The notes under the pieces are model-generated. The model saw only the letters and a list, made by a program, of their open reading frames with translations. It was not told where the DNA came from and did not search any database. From NCBI GenBank assembly GCA_020186115.1, contig WSYJ01000178.1, positions 1,323,831 to 1,387,830 of the forward strand: a stretch of 64,000 nucleotides of DNA, read 5' to 3'. Positions 8,524 to 17,250 of the stretch are shown in pieces (the first letter of the stretch is position 1; the number at the start of each line of letters is the position of its first letter). This DNA is from Histomonas meleagridis (Eukaryota > Parabasalia > Tritrichomonadida > Dientamoebidae). Position numbers and translations under genes: made by a program.

Positions 8524-9975
8524 TCATCTCAAATTTTTGCCAAAGCAGCAGCACTTTTGCGGTGTGAAGTCACCCTTCACCAAACCTTCAAGAAAACACT
8601 TTTGGCATTTCGGATTGCCTTTCAAGTATCTTTCTATCAAATCCTTCTCCTTGTATGCAATATCTAATTTTCTTAATCTTATTAAATCATTTTCGTCAAT
8701 GAATATTCCACAATATACTTCTTCTTCCCTATTTCCTACATGCGAACATTCTTCACAATACTTTGTTAAGCTCATTGGCGTTGTCATATAAATCACATAT
8801 CTAATCTTTTCACTTTCTACAATTATTTTTGCACCCCATTCCTCTGTTACAACTACAGCTGCCAACTTACCCATTGTCCATCTTTTTCTTACTTCTTTTA
8901 CCAATTTGTCATTCATATTCGAATGTAAAAATGCCGCAAATAATCCTTTGTCGCATAATTTTTTCGACATAATTTCTGTCTCATTTGCATTTGCACAAAT
9001 GATAACACCACAACTTGAATTAACTATATCAAATATTTGTTCAAAAGAATTTTGTTTTTTTCTAACTTCAAATCGAATGTTTCTAAGGTTCAGTGGTTGT
9101 TTAAGTGTATTCGGCATTGTAATGTTACATGAGTAATTTGCAAAGATAACTATTTGAAGATTTGGAAATGATTTTTTTGCTTCCGATACAACATTTACCT
9201 TTTGCGGATTTGATATCTGTAATATTACCCTTCGAATTTTTTGGGTATTTGATAATTCATCAAATTTGTCAATATAAATAACTGACAAATTCTCATTTTC
9301 TTGTTCAATTGTTGTGTACACTGCAGTCGAATTCTTTTGCACATATGAAATCACTTTGTAGCATATTGTTGATGATGTAATATCCCAAAAAAGTACATTA
9401 ATTTCATTTTCGGATTCATTTAATATCTTTTGGATAACTTCAAGTTGAAATTCGTCGATTTTTTGTTGGAAATATTCCAAACTTTGCTCTTGAAGATATT
9501 TGGATTCATAAAAAATCGGTTCTGTGATTGTTATTTTGTTTTGTGTTTCATTTGGTAAAAGCGTTTGTTCAAGTCTTAGTATATTTTCCCAAATGATTTT
9601 TCGTTCTTTCTGGAGTTCAGTGATATTAAGTTTTTGGGAAAGATTCTTTGATATTTGCTGTGATATTTCTGTAGATTTATTATATAATGTTTGAAGTTCT
9701 GTTAAAGGTGTATCTTCTTGAAAATCTGATAAATATTCTATTGTAAATGGATCATCATCATCTTCGTCGATATAATGTATAGAGGGTTCTTCTTCTTGAT
9801 TAATATGAAGAAAATTTGGTGATTCCATCTGAAATGTTTCTTCTAATTTGTCGATATTAATATTAGTATAAATTGGTTCATCAAGGTAACTCCAGACAAA
9901 ACAAGAGAGCTCAAGCTGTTGTTGCTGCTTCTTGATGATTTTATTTAATTTTTCAAAGTTTGTGCGCATTTCCAT
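8524..9975 (-). CDS. RecQ-like helicase relic protein (probable pseudohelicase)
   Basis: The 483-residue frame follows the layout of a RecQ helicase, but the catalytic motifs are gone. Residues 170-186 (FQQKIDEFQLEVIQKIL) match RecQ motif 0. The Walker A position (about 194-206) reads VLFWDITSSTICYK and lacks the GKS/T. The DEAH position (about 233-240) reads YIDKFDEL. A second RecA-like domain (about 323-430) keeps the pattern GVIICAN...AAFLHSNM...VRKRW-x-x-GK-x-AAVVVT and ends in a RLRKL segment, but the motif VI GRAGRDG region is SHVGNREE, without the arginine finger. The zinc-subdomain pattern C-x14-C-C-C (460-477) is still recognisable. The N-terminal 150 residues are acidic and unmatched. 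ATP hydrolysis looks impossible; a DNA-binding or scaffold role is inference. The frame has no stop, which argues against simple decay. Confidence 0.65.
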   Translation of the reverse strand: MEMRTNFEKLNKIIKKQQQQLELSCFVWSYLDEPIYTNINIDKLEETFQMESPNFLHINQEEEPSIHYIDEDDDDPFTIEYLSDFQEDTPLTELQTLYNKSTEISQQISKNLSQKLNITELQKERKIIWENILRLEQTLLPNETQNKITITEPIFYESKYLQEQSLEYFQQKIDEFQLEVIQKILNESENEINVLFWDITSSTICYKVISYVQKNSTAVYTTIEQENENLSVIYIDKFDELSNTQKIRRVILQISNPQKVNVVSEAKKSFPNLQIVIFANYSCNITMPNTLKQPLNLRNIRFEVRKKQNSFEQIFDIVNSSCGVIICANANETEIMSKKLCDKGLFAAFLHSNMNDKLVKEVRKRWTMGKLAAVVVTEEWGAKIIVESEKIRYVIYMTTPMSLTKYCEECSHVGNREEEVYCGIFIDENDLIRLRKLDIAYKEKDLIERYLKGNPKCQKCFLEGLVKGDFTPQKCCCFGKNLR

Positions 9976-10346
9976 TTAACTTTTGATGCGCTTGATGTAA
10001 ACCGTGATAATTGAACTGAATTTTCTGTATAACCGTCGAAGATCAAGTTGTGTTTTTGTTGCAATTGCATCACAGCATACACCCTCACAAGAAAGAGAGG
10101 GCTGCAGTCAAACAAATTCATAAAAAATGATAAAAATACATACACATTCAAATTTTGTTTATTCAAGGGTTTACAACAGAAAATGCATTTTCTTGGGACT
10201 GTAAAGGTGTGTGTGTTGTTGTACAATTGTGGGCTACTAAATAACAATTATTGAATTTTAATAATTTGGTTTAAGTTTTTATGAAAACATAAATTTTTGC
10301 AAATTTTTAATTTTTATGAAACAAATGTATAACTCCGGTGGTGGAG
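9976..10346. other. Spacer with RecQ-like gene promoter and small hairpin
   Basis: TAAACCGTG at 9998-10006 is a Myb-like site 23-31 bases from the RecQ-like ATG. At 10329-10350 an 8-bp stem (ATAACTCC/GGAGTTAT) with a 6-base loop overlaps the stop codon of eIF3c. No gene is supportable. Confidence 0.5.
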
Positions 10347-12266
10347 TTATTTCACAGTTTGCTCAAATATCAAAAACTTATTGTCATCTGTGAGTTTCCC
10401 ATTGAAGAGAATAGTTCCTGAAACAATAAACGGATTCTCTCCACCGATCATTTTCTTCACAAATTCTACGGTTTCTTCGTTATTCAATTCAAATTTTTTC
10501 TCGAGGAACGATATAGAAATGCTATCATAAAATATATCGGCTGTTTGTAGGAAACAGCTCATGGACACCTTCTTCAAGTCGGTTTCAAGTCTTTCACTAT
10601 TGATATCCTTCTTTATGGCTTCATATGCAGCATGCCAATCACCAATCTTTGCTTTTTGAACCATCATAATTACACGCTGAAGTGTATTCTCTGGCTGAGG
10701 TGTTGGTAATCCTTTTTGGAAATTAATATGAAGAGAATTACCAACATGTGATTCAGATTTACCAACAGTTAAGTACGGCAAATCTAAAAATGCTGCAGAT
10801 ATAATAGAAAGCAAGTACATGTAATCTGGGTCTATAAACATCCATGGCGGAACAATAAATGGTGCTTGACCTATATTCCGAGGGATTGAACCTAAACCAA
10901 AAATTCTCAAGTAATCGTATGATATAGAATATAGCCCAGCTTGAAATGCAGAAATACCAATTTGTGCTCGAGCACGATTTGATATAACCTGAGTAAGTGG
11001 TTTAGAATCCGGAACTGAAGGCACCCTAATAAATAGCTGACTAGCTTCTTGAGGGTATCCTCTTAAAGAAAGGTTTATGCATAAGTAAAGAGCTGACCGT
11101 GTTTTTATATCTAAGGCAACATCATCTGGAAAAGTGCCAGAAACCGATACAATTTCCATGATAGAGGACGTTAAATCGTAAACGTCCTCTTCTGGTTTGT
11201 TATGAATGTGTTCAACAACCATAAGCATTAGCTTAGCTGCGTTTGATTTTTCTCCTTCTCCTAGTAAGGGTTCTATGAAATCTTTAAGAATTTGTACAAA
11301 TTTTGGAATTATCATTTGAAGCTTAGAAACATCACGAGTAAATAAATGACGTGGATCAATTGACCTTGCCCAGTAATCTTGGTTGAGTCTTTCTAAAAAC
11401 TTCATTAACAATTTGCCATCTGATTTCAAATTTGGAAGATGCTTTAAAGCAAGCTCCCAATCGCCAACTGGAATTGGTAATGATTCAGACATTGACATAA
11501 TTGTTTGGCATAATTCAAGGGCAACATCATGAGCAAGTTTTGAATCATTATCTTGAATATAATTGTAAATATTATCAAGCCGTTCTGGTGTTGCTTGCAC
11601 ATTACCTGTTTCTCGCTTTTTTACGATGCTTGGAAGCAATCTACGAACTTTATCTATATTTGCAATTTTTCGTGCTTCAGCTTCAGTTCGTGCTTGAACA
11701 AATTCTGAAAAGTATCCTTGAGTAGGGTTTTCTAAGTCTTGTTCTTTTTTAAATTTTTTCTTGATATCTTCGATTTCTTCATCATCTGAATCTACAAACC
11801 AATGTGATGATATACTTGTGGTTTGTGCTTTGTTATCATAGAGTTCGTCTTTTTGGAATTTTTCTGGGTGTTTATGAAATTCTTGTAAAGCATCATTAAA
11901 TGGTTCGCAAAATTTTTTAAAATCTTCATAAAAATCATGTAACTCTTTTTTATCTTTATCAATAGCCTCGAGTTTAGAAGAAATTTTTGCTATCAAACAA
12001 ATAAAATTATTTGGATAAAGATTATCTTGAAGATTAGGAATTTCTTTTGCAAACTTTTTTTGAAAATTTTGAAAATTATTTATAGCATTTGTGTAATTTC
12101 CTGATTCAGAATCATTTAAAATCTTATTTAACAAGTCATTGAATTGATTCCATAAAATTTTTTTTTGTTCTGGAATTTGATTTTTTACAGAATCATTGCT
12201 TTGATTTATTTCTTCCTCTTCAGATTCATCATCACTACCACTGCTCTCAACAAAAAAACGAGACAT
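10347..12266 (-). CDS. EIF3C: Translation initiation factor eIF3 subunit c
   Basis: eIF3c is a core subunit of the eIF3 scaffold that joins the 40S subunit to eIF1, eIF2 and eIF5. The 639-residue protein starts at the ATG at 12266 with the family's typical MSRFF followed by an acidic Ser/Glu/Asp run (SGSDDESEEEE), which in eukaryotes contacts eIF1/eIF5. A second acidic patch with FVDSDDEE lies near residue 155. A helical repeat region follows and then the PCI domain (about 480-620, with the C-terminal winged-helix stretch MSCFLQTADIF...ISFLEKKFELN). The frame extends upstream of the ATG through non-ATG codons only. It is shorter than animal eIF3c (about 910). AACGTT at 12306-12311 sits 40 bases upstream. 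Confidence 0.9.
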   Translation of the reverse strand: MSRFFVESSGSDDESEEEEINQSNDSVKNQIPEQKKILWNQFNDLLNKILNDSESGNYTNAINNFQNFQKKFAKEIPNLQDNLYPNNFICLIAKISSKLEAIDKDKKELHDFYEDFKKFCEPFNDALQEFHKHPEKFQKDELYDNKAQTTSISSHWFVDSDDEEIEDIKKKFKKEQDLENPTQGYFSEFVQARTEAEARKIANIDKVRRLLPSIVKKRETGNVQATPERLDNIYNYIQDNDSKLAHDVALELCQTIMSMSESLPIPVGDWELALKHLPNLKSDGKLLMKFLERLNQDYWARSIDPRHLFTRDVSKLQMIIPKFVQILKDFIEPLLGEGEKSNAAKLMLMVVEHIHNKPEEDVYDLTSSIMEIVSVSGTFPDDVALDIKTRSALYLCINLSLRGYPQEASQLFIRVPSVPDSKPLTQVISNRARAQIGISAFQAGLYSISYDYLRIFGLGSIPRNIGQAPFIVPPWMFIDPDYMYLLSIISAAFLDLPYLTVGKSESHVGNSLHINFQKGLPTPQPENTLQRVIMMVQKAKIGDWHAAYEAIKKDINSERLETDLKKVSMSCFLQTADIFYDSISISFLEKKFELNNEETVEFVKKMIGGENPFIVSGTILFNGKLTDDNKFLIFEQTVK

Positions 12267-12429
12267 TAAACACGAACACAGAGGTTGCACGTTAATTTCC
12301 CAGCTAACGTTCAAATGGATTTTGTTCCATTTGCCAAAGCACAAATTGGAACAATTTTACAAATGAAATATCAAAACATAAAAAAAAATATCAAAGTCAA
12401 AAATTATGATTATTTATCAAAACGGCGTT

Positions 12430-13740
12430 TTAACGATTAACTGATTCGTTGGCCTCGTTCACTATATCCTCGAAGTTTTGTGGGAGTTCCTCTATTTTTG
12501 TATGATAGAAATCCTCAATATCTCTAAGTAATTTAACTTCAGTAGAATCGATGATATTGAATGCAACACCCTTTCTTCCATATCTACCACTTCTACCAAT
12601 TCTGTGAAGATATTGTTCAGCAGAGTATGGAAGTTCAAAGTTAATTACAAGTGTAACTTGTTGAACATCAATACCACGTGCAAGTAAATCAGTAGATATA
12701 AGTACACGTGTATTTCCTGTTCTGAATTGTTGCATGATCTTCGCACGTTCTGCTTGAAGAAGCCCACTATGGATTGCGGAAACATCAAATTTCTCCTTCT
12801 CGAACTCGTGCTGAAGGTAGTCGACCGTTTGTTTCCTGTTGGCAAAGATAATGGCTTTTTGAATGGATAACCTGCCGTAAATGTCCAAAAGTGTCGGGAA
12901 CTTGTATTTTGGGTCGTTTACGTTGACAAAATATTGACTAATACCTTCAAGTGTAAGTTGTTCTGATCTGACAAGAATCTTGATTGGATCCCTCATGAAT
13001 TGCTTCATAAGTTCAAAGATTTCTCCGGGAATTGTGGCGGAGAAAAGAAGAATTTGAATAGTAGGATCGAAATATGAAAATATCTCTTGAATCTGTTCAA
13101 TAAATCCACCAGAAAGCATTTCATCGGCTTCATCAACACACACGATTTTGATTTTTTCACATCGAAGATATCCATCTTGGATGAGATTAAGTGCACGACC
13201 TGGTGTAGCAACAACAACATGTGGGAATTTACTGGCACGTTCACAATCCTCTTGAACTGATGAACCTCCAATAAATTGGTCAACGGTTAAGTTTGGTATT
13301 CTACTACCAATGCTTGTCATTACCATAAATGTCTGTGTAGCAAGTTCACGTGTAGGAGACAAGATGAGAGCTTGAGTTGTTTTCTTGGAAGTATCAATCT
13401 CTTGTAGAATTCCAATTGAAAAGGCACCAGTTTTACCTGTACCGGATTGTGCTTGAGCAATGACGTGACGGCCCATTATAATAGGTTGAATTGCTAATGA
13501 CTGAATAGGTGATGGATTTTTAAAACCATAGCTGAAAATACCGTGTAGTAAATCTTCATTTAATTCCATCTGATCAAAGTCATCGATTTCTTGGGTCCAA
13601 TTTGTTTCGAAATCTTTTGGTACAAAATCGGAACGTTGGATTTGACGGCCGGTACGGCCACGGCGGCCACGATATTGTCCTCGTTTGTCGTTATTGCGTG
13701 GAGTTCTATCTGAAGAGTAATCATCCCCTCGGCTATGCAT
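12430..13740 (-). CDS. DEAD-box RNA helicase, eIF4A family
   Basis: A 436-residue ATP-dependent RNA helicase of the eIF4A/eIF4A3/FAL1 group, expected to unwind 5' UTRs as part of eIF4F or to clamp RNA as eIF4A3. All motifs are present: Q motif (FKNPSPIQ near 75), motif I AQSGTGKT, Ia PTRELA, GG, TPGR, II DEAD, III SAT, IV ALIFAN-type (AIIFANRKQT), V STDLLARGIDVQQV and VI HRIGRSGR. The N-terminal 50 residues are Arg/Gly-rich (RGRRGRTGRQ), unlike plain eIF4A. The reading frame is open upstream to a GTG, but the ATG at 13740 is preceded within 10 bases by a perfect initiator, which fixes the start. Which eIF4A paralogue it is cannot be settled here. Confidence 0.95.
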   Translation of the reverse strand: MHSRGDDYSSDRTPRNNDKRGQYRGRRGRTGRQIQRSDFVPKDFETNWTQEIDDFDQMELNEDLLHGIFSYGFKNPSPIQSLAIQPIIMGRHVIAQAQSGTGKTGAFSIGILQEIDTSKKTTQALILSPTRELATQTFMVMTSIGSRIPNLTVDQFIGGSSVQEDCERASKFPHVVVATPGRALNLIQDGYLRCEKIKIVCVDEADEMLSGGFIEQIQEIFSYFDPTIQILLFSATIPGEIFELMKQFMRDPIKILVRSEQLTLEGISQYFVNVNDPKYKFPTLLDIYGRLSIQKAIIFANRKQTVDYLQHEFEKEKFDVSAIHSGLLQAERAKIMQQFRTGNTRVLISTDLLARGIDVQQVTLVINFELPYSAEQYLHRIGRSGRYGRKGVAFNIIDSTEVKLLRDIEDFYHTKIEELPQNFEDIVNEANESVNR

Positions 13741-13743
13741 AAA

Positions 13744-13783
13744 AAAGTGAATGGCCACAACATAGATTTTTCAAACAAACCGT
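13744..13783 (-). promoter_or_regulatory. Initiator plus Myb-like site, eIF4A promoter
   Basis: On the minus strand TCACTTT lies at 13750-13744, putting the predicted transcription start 8 bases before the ATG, the very short leader typical of trichomonads. ACGGTTT at 13783-13777 lies about 30 bases upstream of that start. This is the clearest initiator in the window. Confidence 0.65.
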
Positions 13784-14048
13784 CGGCCAACCTGAATTTT
13801 TCCAAAGAAAATTGTTGATCGATCTGTGAAATAATTATAAATTACGAGATTAAAAAGAAATATCATTCATGCTTTCACTTGTGTGTGTTATTTTTTATGA
13901 AAGAAAGAGAGTGTGATAAATAAAAATGGTTTCCAGTCATGAAAGTGCGAAAAAAAAAAAAGTTAAACGTTTTTTGTGAAATACTAAACTGCTGAAAAGA
14001 TTGTGAAATTTTGTGAATTGAGTGGTTTATTCAAGTGAAAATATTTTT

Positions 14049-14681
14049 TTAACAACATTTCTTCTGCTGAGAAGTTGTTGTGTTAATGTTTACAGGATTT
14101 CCGCCACCACCTTGTGTTGATTCATTACCTCCATCGTTTGGTTGGTTTTGTTTGATTTGTAAATATTTTTCGGCAAGTTTTTCGAAAAGTGTATTAATTC
14201 CATCGCCAGTAACAGCACTTGTTTCAAAATATTCCAAGTCGCTTGATAACTCTTCTGCTTTCTCACATCCGTCTTCAGTAGATATTTCACGTTCGGTAAG
14301 ATCATTCATGTTTCCGCATAAACATATAACAGCATTTCTATTTGCTGACGAAATTTCTTCGTACCAACTTGATACAGAGTTAAATGAACTACGACTAATT
14401 TGACTTGTTGGTGTTGGGTTTCCAACAGCAAAAACAATAATTACAATAGAAGCATCACGATAATACATAGGTGTTAGAGTCCTGTATTCCTCTTGTCCAG
14501 CAGTATCCCAAATTGCTAAATTGATTTTTTGTCCATGAACATTTAAAGACTTTGATAATATGTCAACACCAACTGTTGCTGATGTTGATGAATAAGCGCC
14601 ATTGACAAAGCGTAGTAATATAGCTGTTTTGCCAACGCCAGAATCACCAACAAGGACAACCTTAGTTGCAACCTCAGACAT
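14049..14681 (-). CDS. Rab-family small GTPase with altered G4 motif
   Basis: A 210-residue Rab. P-loop GDSGVGKT (about 12-19), switch I Thr in a SATVGVD context, WDTAGQEE at switch II, then the Rab-type YYRDA. The G4 motif, normally NKxD, reads NMND (K to M), and G5 is TSAV rather than SAK, so guanine binding may be weaker or altered. A Gly/Asn/Ser-rich hypervariable tail ends in KKCC for double geranylgeranylation, so membrane attachment is expected. It acts in vesicle traffic; the step cannot be named. It is head-to-head with a RABL6-like GTPase, 73 bases apart. The stop is TAAA. Confidence 0.9.
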   Translation of the reverse strand: MSEVATKVVLVGDSGVGKTAILLRFVNGAYSSTSATVGVDILSKSLNVHGQKINLAIWDTAGQEEYRTLTPMYYRDASIVIIVFAVGNPTPTSQISRSSFNSVSSWYEEISSANRNAVICLCGNMNDLTEREISTEDGCEKAEELSSDLEYFETSAVTGDGINTLFEKLAEKYLQIKQNQPNDGGNESTQGGGGNPVNINTTTSQQKKCC

Positions 14682-14754
14682 TTCTTGACAAAAGGCGTCA
14701 ATTCAAAAAGTTGATGTCACTTTTAACAATACGAAGAATTAACGGTCATGAGTT
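14682..14754. promoter_or_regulatory. Bidirectional promoter between Rab and RABL6-like genes
   Basis: This 73-base spacer separates two divergent start codons. On the + strand TCACTTTT (14717-14724) is an initiator 36 bases from the RABL6-like ATG, and TAACGGTC (14740-14747) is a Myb-like site. A short out-of-frame ATG at 14748 opens a six-codon upstream frame that stops after the true start. Confidence 0.5.
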
Positions 14755-15612
14755 ATGAACGTTAGAACAGGAATCGACTCATCAAAATTAATCTTGTTAA
14801 TTAGAGGTGCAAAAAAGACAGGAAAAACAAGCTTACTGAGATGTATGCGTGGTAAGCAATTTAATAATAATTATGAACCAACATTAACTAGTATTCAAAA
14901 AAAAATCCACTGGCGCCTTGTTACAAATCCATATAGATATATTACTATAACTATTATTGAAATTGTTTCTAATTTGAGTTCTCTTAAATCAGGATCACCA
15001 AATGGAATTATTATTTTATATGATCCACGTGATCAAGCAAGTGTATCATATGGAGTAGAAGCAATTATGCAAACACCACCTTCAATACCCATTGCAGTTC
15101 TAACAAATTTTCAAGATATAATTACTGCTGATTTACATCCTTCTTTCTTCCCTTTTAAAAATCGATGCCATTTTATTTGTACATCAATGGCAACAAATCT
15201 TGGAATGATAGAGCTTGCTAAATGGATAGAACTTCCATTGTCATTAAAAATTTATCGGTTATATAAATCATTAATAAGTTATACAAACCAAGAAATCACA
15301 CAAATAGAGAAAAAATTGCATAATACAATAAATAGAAAAGAAAGTAGCGATGATAAATTTTGGAATAATGATAATACAAATATAACAAATAAAAAAATTG
15401 AATTAATCCAAGAAGTTAAGCCGTTGGTACAAAAAACTACAGAGGAACAAAAGAAAAAGAAAATTTCAAAAAATGAACAAAATCCAAAAAAGAGAAACAG
15501 TTCTCACGGAAAGCAATTAAATTTAGAAATTGTTCCTAAGCTTCAAAATATCCCATTGTGTTCGCTTGAAAATGGGTTTTATTCTGTTCCAGAACCAAAA
15601 AGAAATAAGTAA
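14755..15612 (+). CDS. RABL6/PARF-like atypical GTPase
   Basis: The first 150 residues resemble the GTPase-like domain of RABL6 (PARF/RBEL1): P-loop RGAKKTGKTSL at about 17-27, the IHW segment near 50, IIEIV in place of the DxxG motif, then NGIIILYDPRDQASV and a PIAVLTNFQD strand in place of NKxD. After it comes the RABL6-type extension (IELPLSLKIYRLYKSLISYTNQEI) that matches the helix behind the domain in animal RABL6. The last 100 residues are Lys/Asn-rich and disordered, with a basic cluster that could be nuclear-targeting. There is no prenylation cysteine. The Lys-Thr of the P-loop is kept while switch II and G4 are not, so nucleotide binding without classical cycling is likely. Role in trichomonads unknown. 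Confidence 0.7.
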   Translation: MNVRTGIDSSKLILLIRGAKKTGKTSLLRCMRGKQFNNNYEPTLTSIQKKIHWRLVTNPYRYITITIIEIVSNLSSLKSGSPNGIIILYDPRDQASVSYGVEAIMQTPPSIPIAVLTNFQDIITADLHPSFFPFKNRCHFICTSMATNLGMIELAKWIELPLSLKIYRLYKSLISYTNQEITQIEKKLHNTINRKESSDDKFWNNDNTNITNKKIELIQEVKPLVQKTTEEQKKKKISKNEQNPKKRNSSHGKQLNLEIVPKLQNIPLCSLENGFYSVPEPKRNK

Positions 15613-15989
15613 CGATATGGAATTCAGAACTTTACTTGTTGATAAAGCTTAAAATTAATAAACATTTGTTTGAATTAGAAAAATCGAATATTTACGAATT
15701 ATTTTTGATCAAGTCAATATAAGTGAATTGATTGGAGTAAGAGTTTTTTTTCGGAATTTTATTTTTGATCAATCTAAGATTCAAAATATTTTTTCTTTTT
15801 TCACTTTTTCTTTATTAATAAAAGCTAGATATTCTTAAATTGATTGATTTTTCTCTTTAATATTTATCATATGGAAAAATTATTATGATGTAATTGATGA
15901 AATTTTTGTTCGTTATTAATAACCGTTTATGGTCTTCAAGGACAAATTTATTTTTTTGATATCCTTTTTTTAATTTAACAAGGTTCTAT
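15613..15989. other. Intergenic spacer
   Basis: A/T-rich DNA between two co-directional genes; no gene, RNA or repeat recognised. Confidence 0.5.
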
Positions 15990-16925
15990 ATGGAAAAAAG
16001 ATTCTTAATCGATCAAGTGTATCGATTTAAAGAGAATTATTATGATTTTGATCTGAGTATAGATAATTCCATCATTAATTTTTTAAATTTTCAAAATTCA
16101 AATCAAGAAAATCCACATGAAACATATCCTAAAAACGAAAATATTGAAGATAAAAAGATCAATATTATAATTGATAAGACAGAAATCAAAGTAAATAAGG
16201 AAAGTCAAAATCTAAAGGAAAGTCAAAATATAAAAGAAATTCAAAATGACGAAAAACTTCAAAATATTATAATTACTAAAGAAAATATACATTTACCATT
16301 ATCAAAAGGGACAGTAGCATATTTTAAAATTACACATTATGATAAAATTAATAATAGTAATTTTATAATTACTAATTTTTATGAAGAAGAAGATTTAAAT
16401 AATGATAATTTAAAAATTCAAGTCGAAAGAACAAGTAAATTAGGATCCATTCAATATAAACTTTATTATGAAAATGAAGAAAAATATTTTTGTTTTATTC
16501 AAAGTAATTTTTCACGTGATTCATTTTTTAGTATTCTTAAAATAAATCAGCAATTTAAAGAAATATCGGCCATTAAAATTAAAACTCGCTTTCAAGAAAT
16601 CAATAAAATTCGACAATTTAAAAGTTATATTCCAAAAGAAACTATTTTTAATAAAGGAGAAACATCAATTTTACTTAAGCACAAAGAAAAACGACATAAA
16701 ATGATACCAAAACCACCCAAAATGAAATCAGGTATTCCAACATTATATTTTGGCGGACGAGTTAAAATGGAATCAATTAAAAATTTTATTTTAGTTTCAC
16801 CAAATAATTTTACCAATAAATTTTTAGTATTTGGGAAAGTTACACATACTAGTTATGTCGGTGAAGTATGTCATCCACTATCACCAATTCAAGCTATTAC
16901 ACTTGCGCTTCCACATTTTAAATAA
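15990..16925 (+). CDS. Tubby-like protein
   Basis: The 311-residue protein ends in a diverged tubby domain. Residues about 245-311 follow the tubby C-terminal signature: a FGGRVKMES-x-KNF strand (tubby GRVTQASVKNF), a (F/V)FGKV strand, and the final helix PLSPIQAITLALPHF (tubby PL-x-ALQAFAIALSSF). The family binds phosphoinositides and, in animals, moves membrane cargo into cilia. The chain stops two residues after the helix Phe, where tubby proteins normally carry the DSKLACE end that threads the barrel, so the barrel may close differently. The N-terminal 100 residues are Asn/Glu/Lys-rich and disordered with repeated ESQN-type units. The start is the first ATG. The stop is TAAA. Confidence 0.65.
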   Translation: MEKRFLIDQVYRFKENYYDFDLSIDNSIINFLNFQNSNQENPHETYPKNENIEDKKINIIIDKTEIKVNKESQNLKESQNIKEIQNDEKLQNIIITKENIHLPLSKGTVAYFKITHYDKINNSNFIITNFYEEEDLNNDNLKIQVERTSKLGSIQYKLYYENEEKYFCFIQSNFSRDSFFSILKINQQFKEISAIKIKTRFQEINKIRQFKSYIPKETIFNKGETSILLKHKEKRHKMIPKPPKMKSGIPTLYFGGRVKMESIKNFILVSPNNFTNKFLVFGKVTHTSYVGEVCHPLSPIQAITLALPHFK

Positions 16926-17009
16926 ATCAAATGATCAAAACAAAATAAAATTCAGTAAGTCTGTTTGCATTCGTCGCAGGCGAACCGAAATCAAACTTTT
17001 TGAGAGAAA

Positions 17010-17132
17010 ATGACATTTGTTTTCACAATGGATGCCGCAAATGTTTTAGCCATTATAGTTGGAGTTGGAATTATTGTTGTAGGTGCACTGGCAGGTGTTG
17101 GTTTTTACCTTCGTAGGAATGAACAAAAATAA
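17010..17132 (+). CDS. 40-residue single-helix membrane protein
   Basis: A short frame from ATG 17010 (or ATG 17028, six codons later) to TAA 17130-17132. It encodes a polar start, one uninterrupted hydrophobic helix of about 22 residues made of Ile, Val, Gly and Ala, and a basic RRNEQK tail. The length and layout (short lumenal end, one helix, basic tail) match mini-membrane subunits such as OST4, which would be interesting beside OST1 elsewhere in the window, but residue identity is not enough to name it. A TCAAACTTTT stretch 15-20 bases upstream may be its initiator. Codon use is of coding type (GTT, GGT, GCA). Confidence 0.5.
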   Translation: MTFVFTMDAANVLAIIVGVGIIVVGALAGVGFYLRRNEQK

Positions 17133-17250
17133 TCAAAATTCCTTATTAAAACTCATATATATTTATTAATTTTTTTTTCCTTTTTAAGATTAAGATGTTG
17201 AACTAAACAAAACCAATAGAAATATGTTGTAAAATTATAAAATGAGTTTA

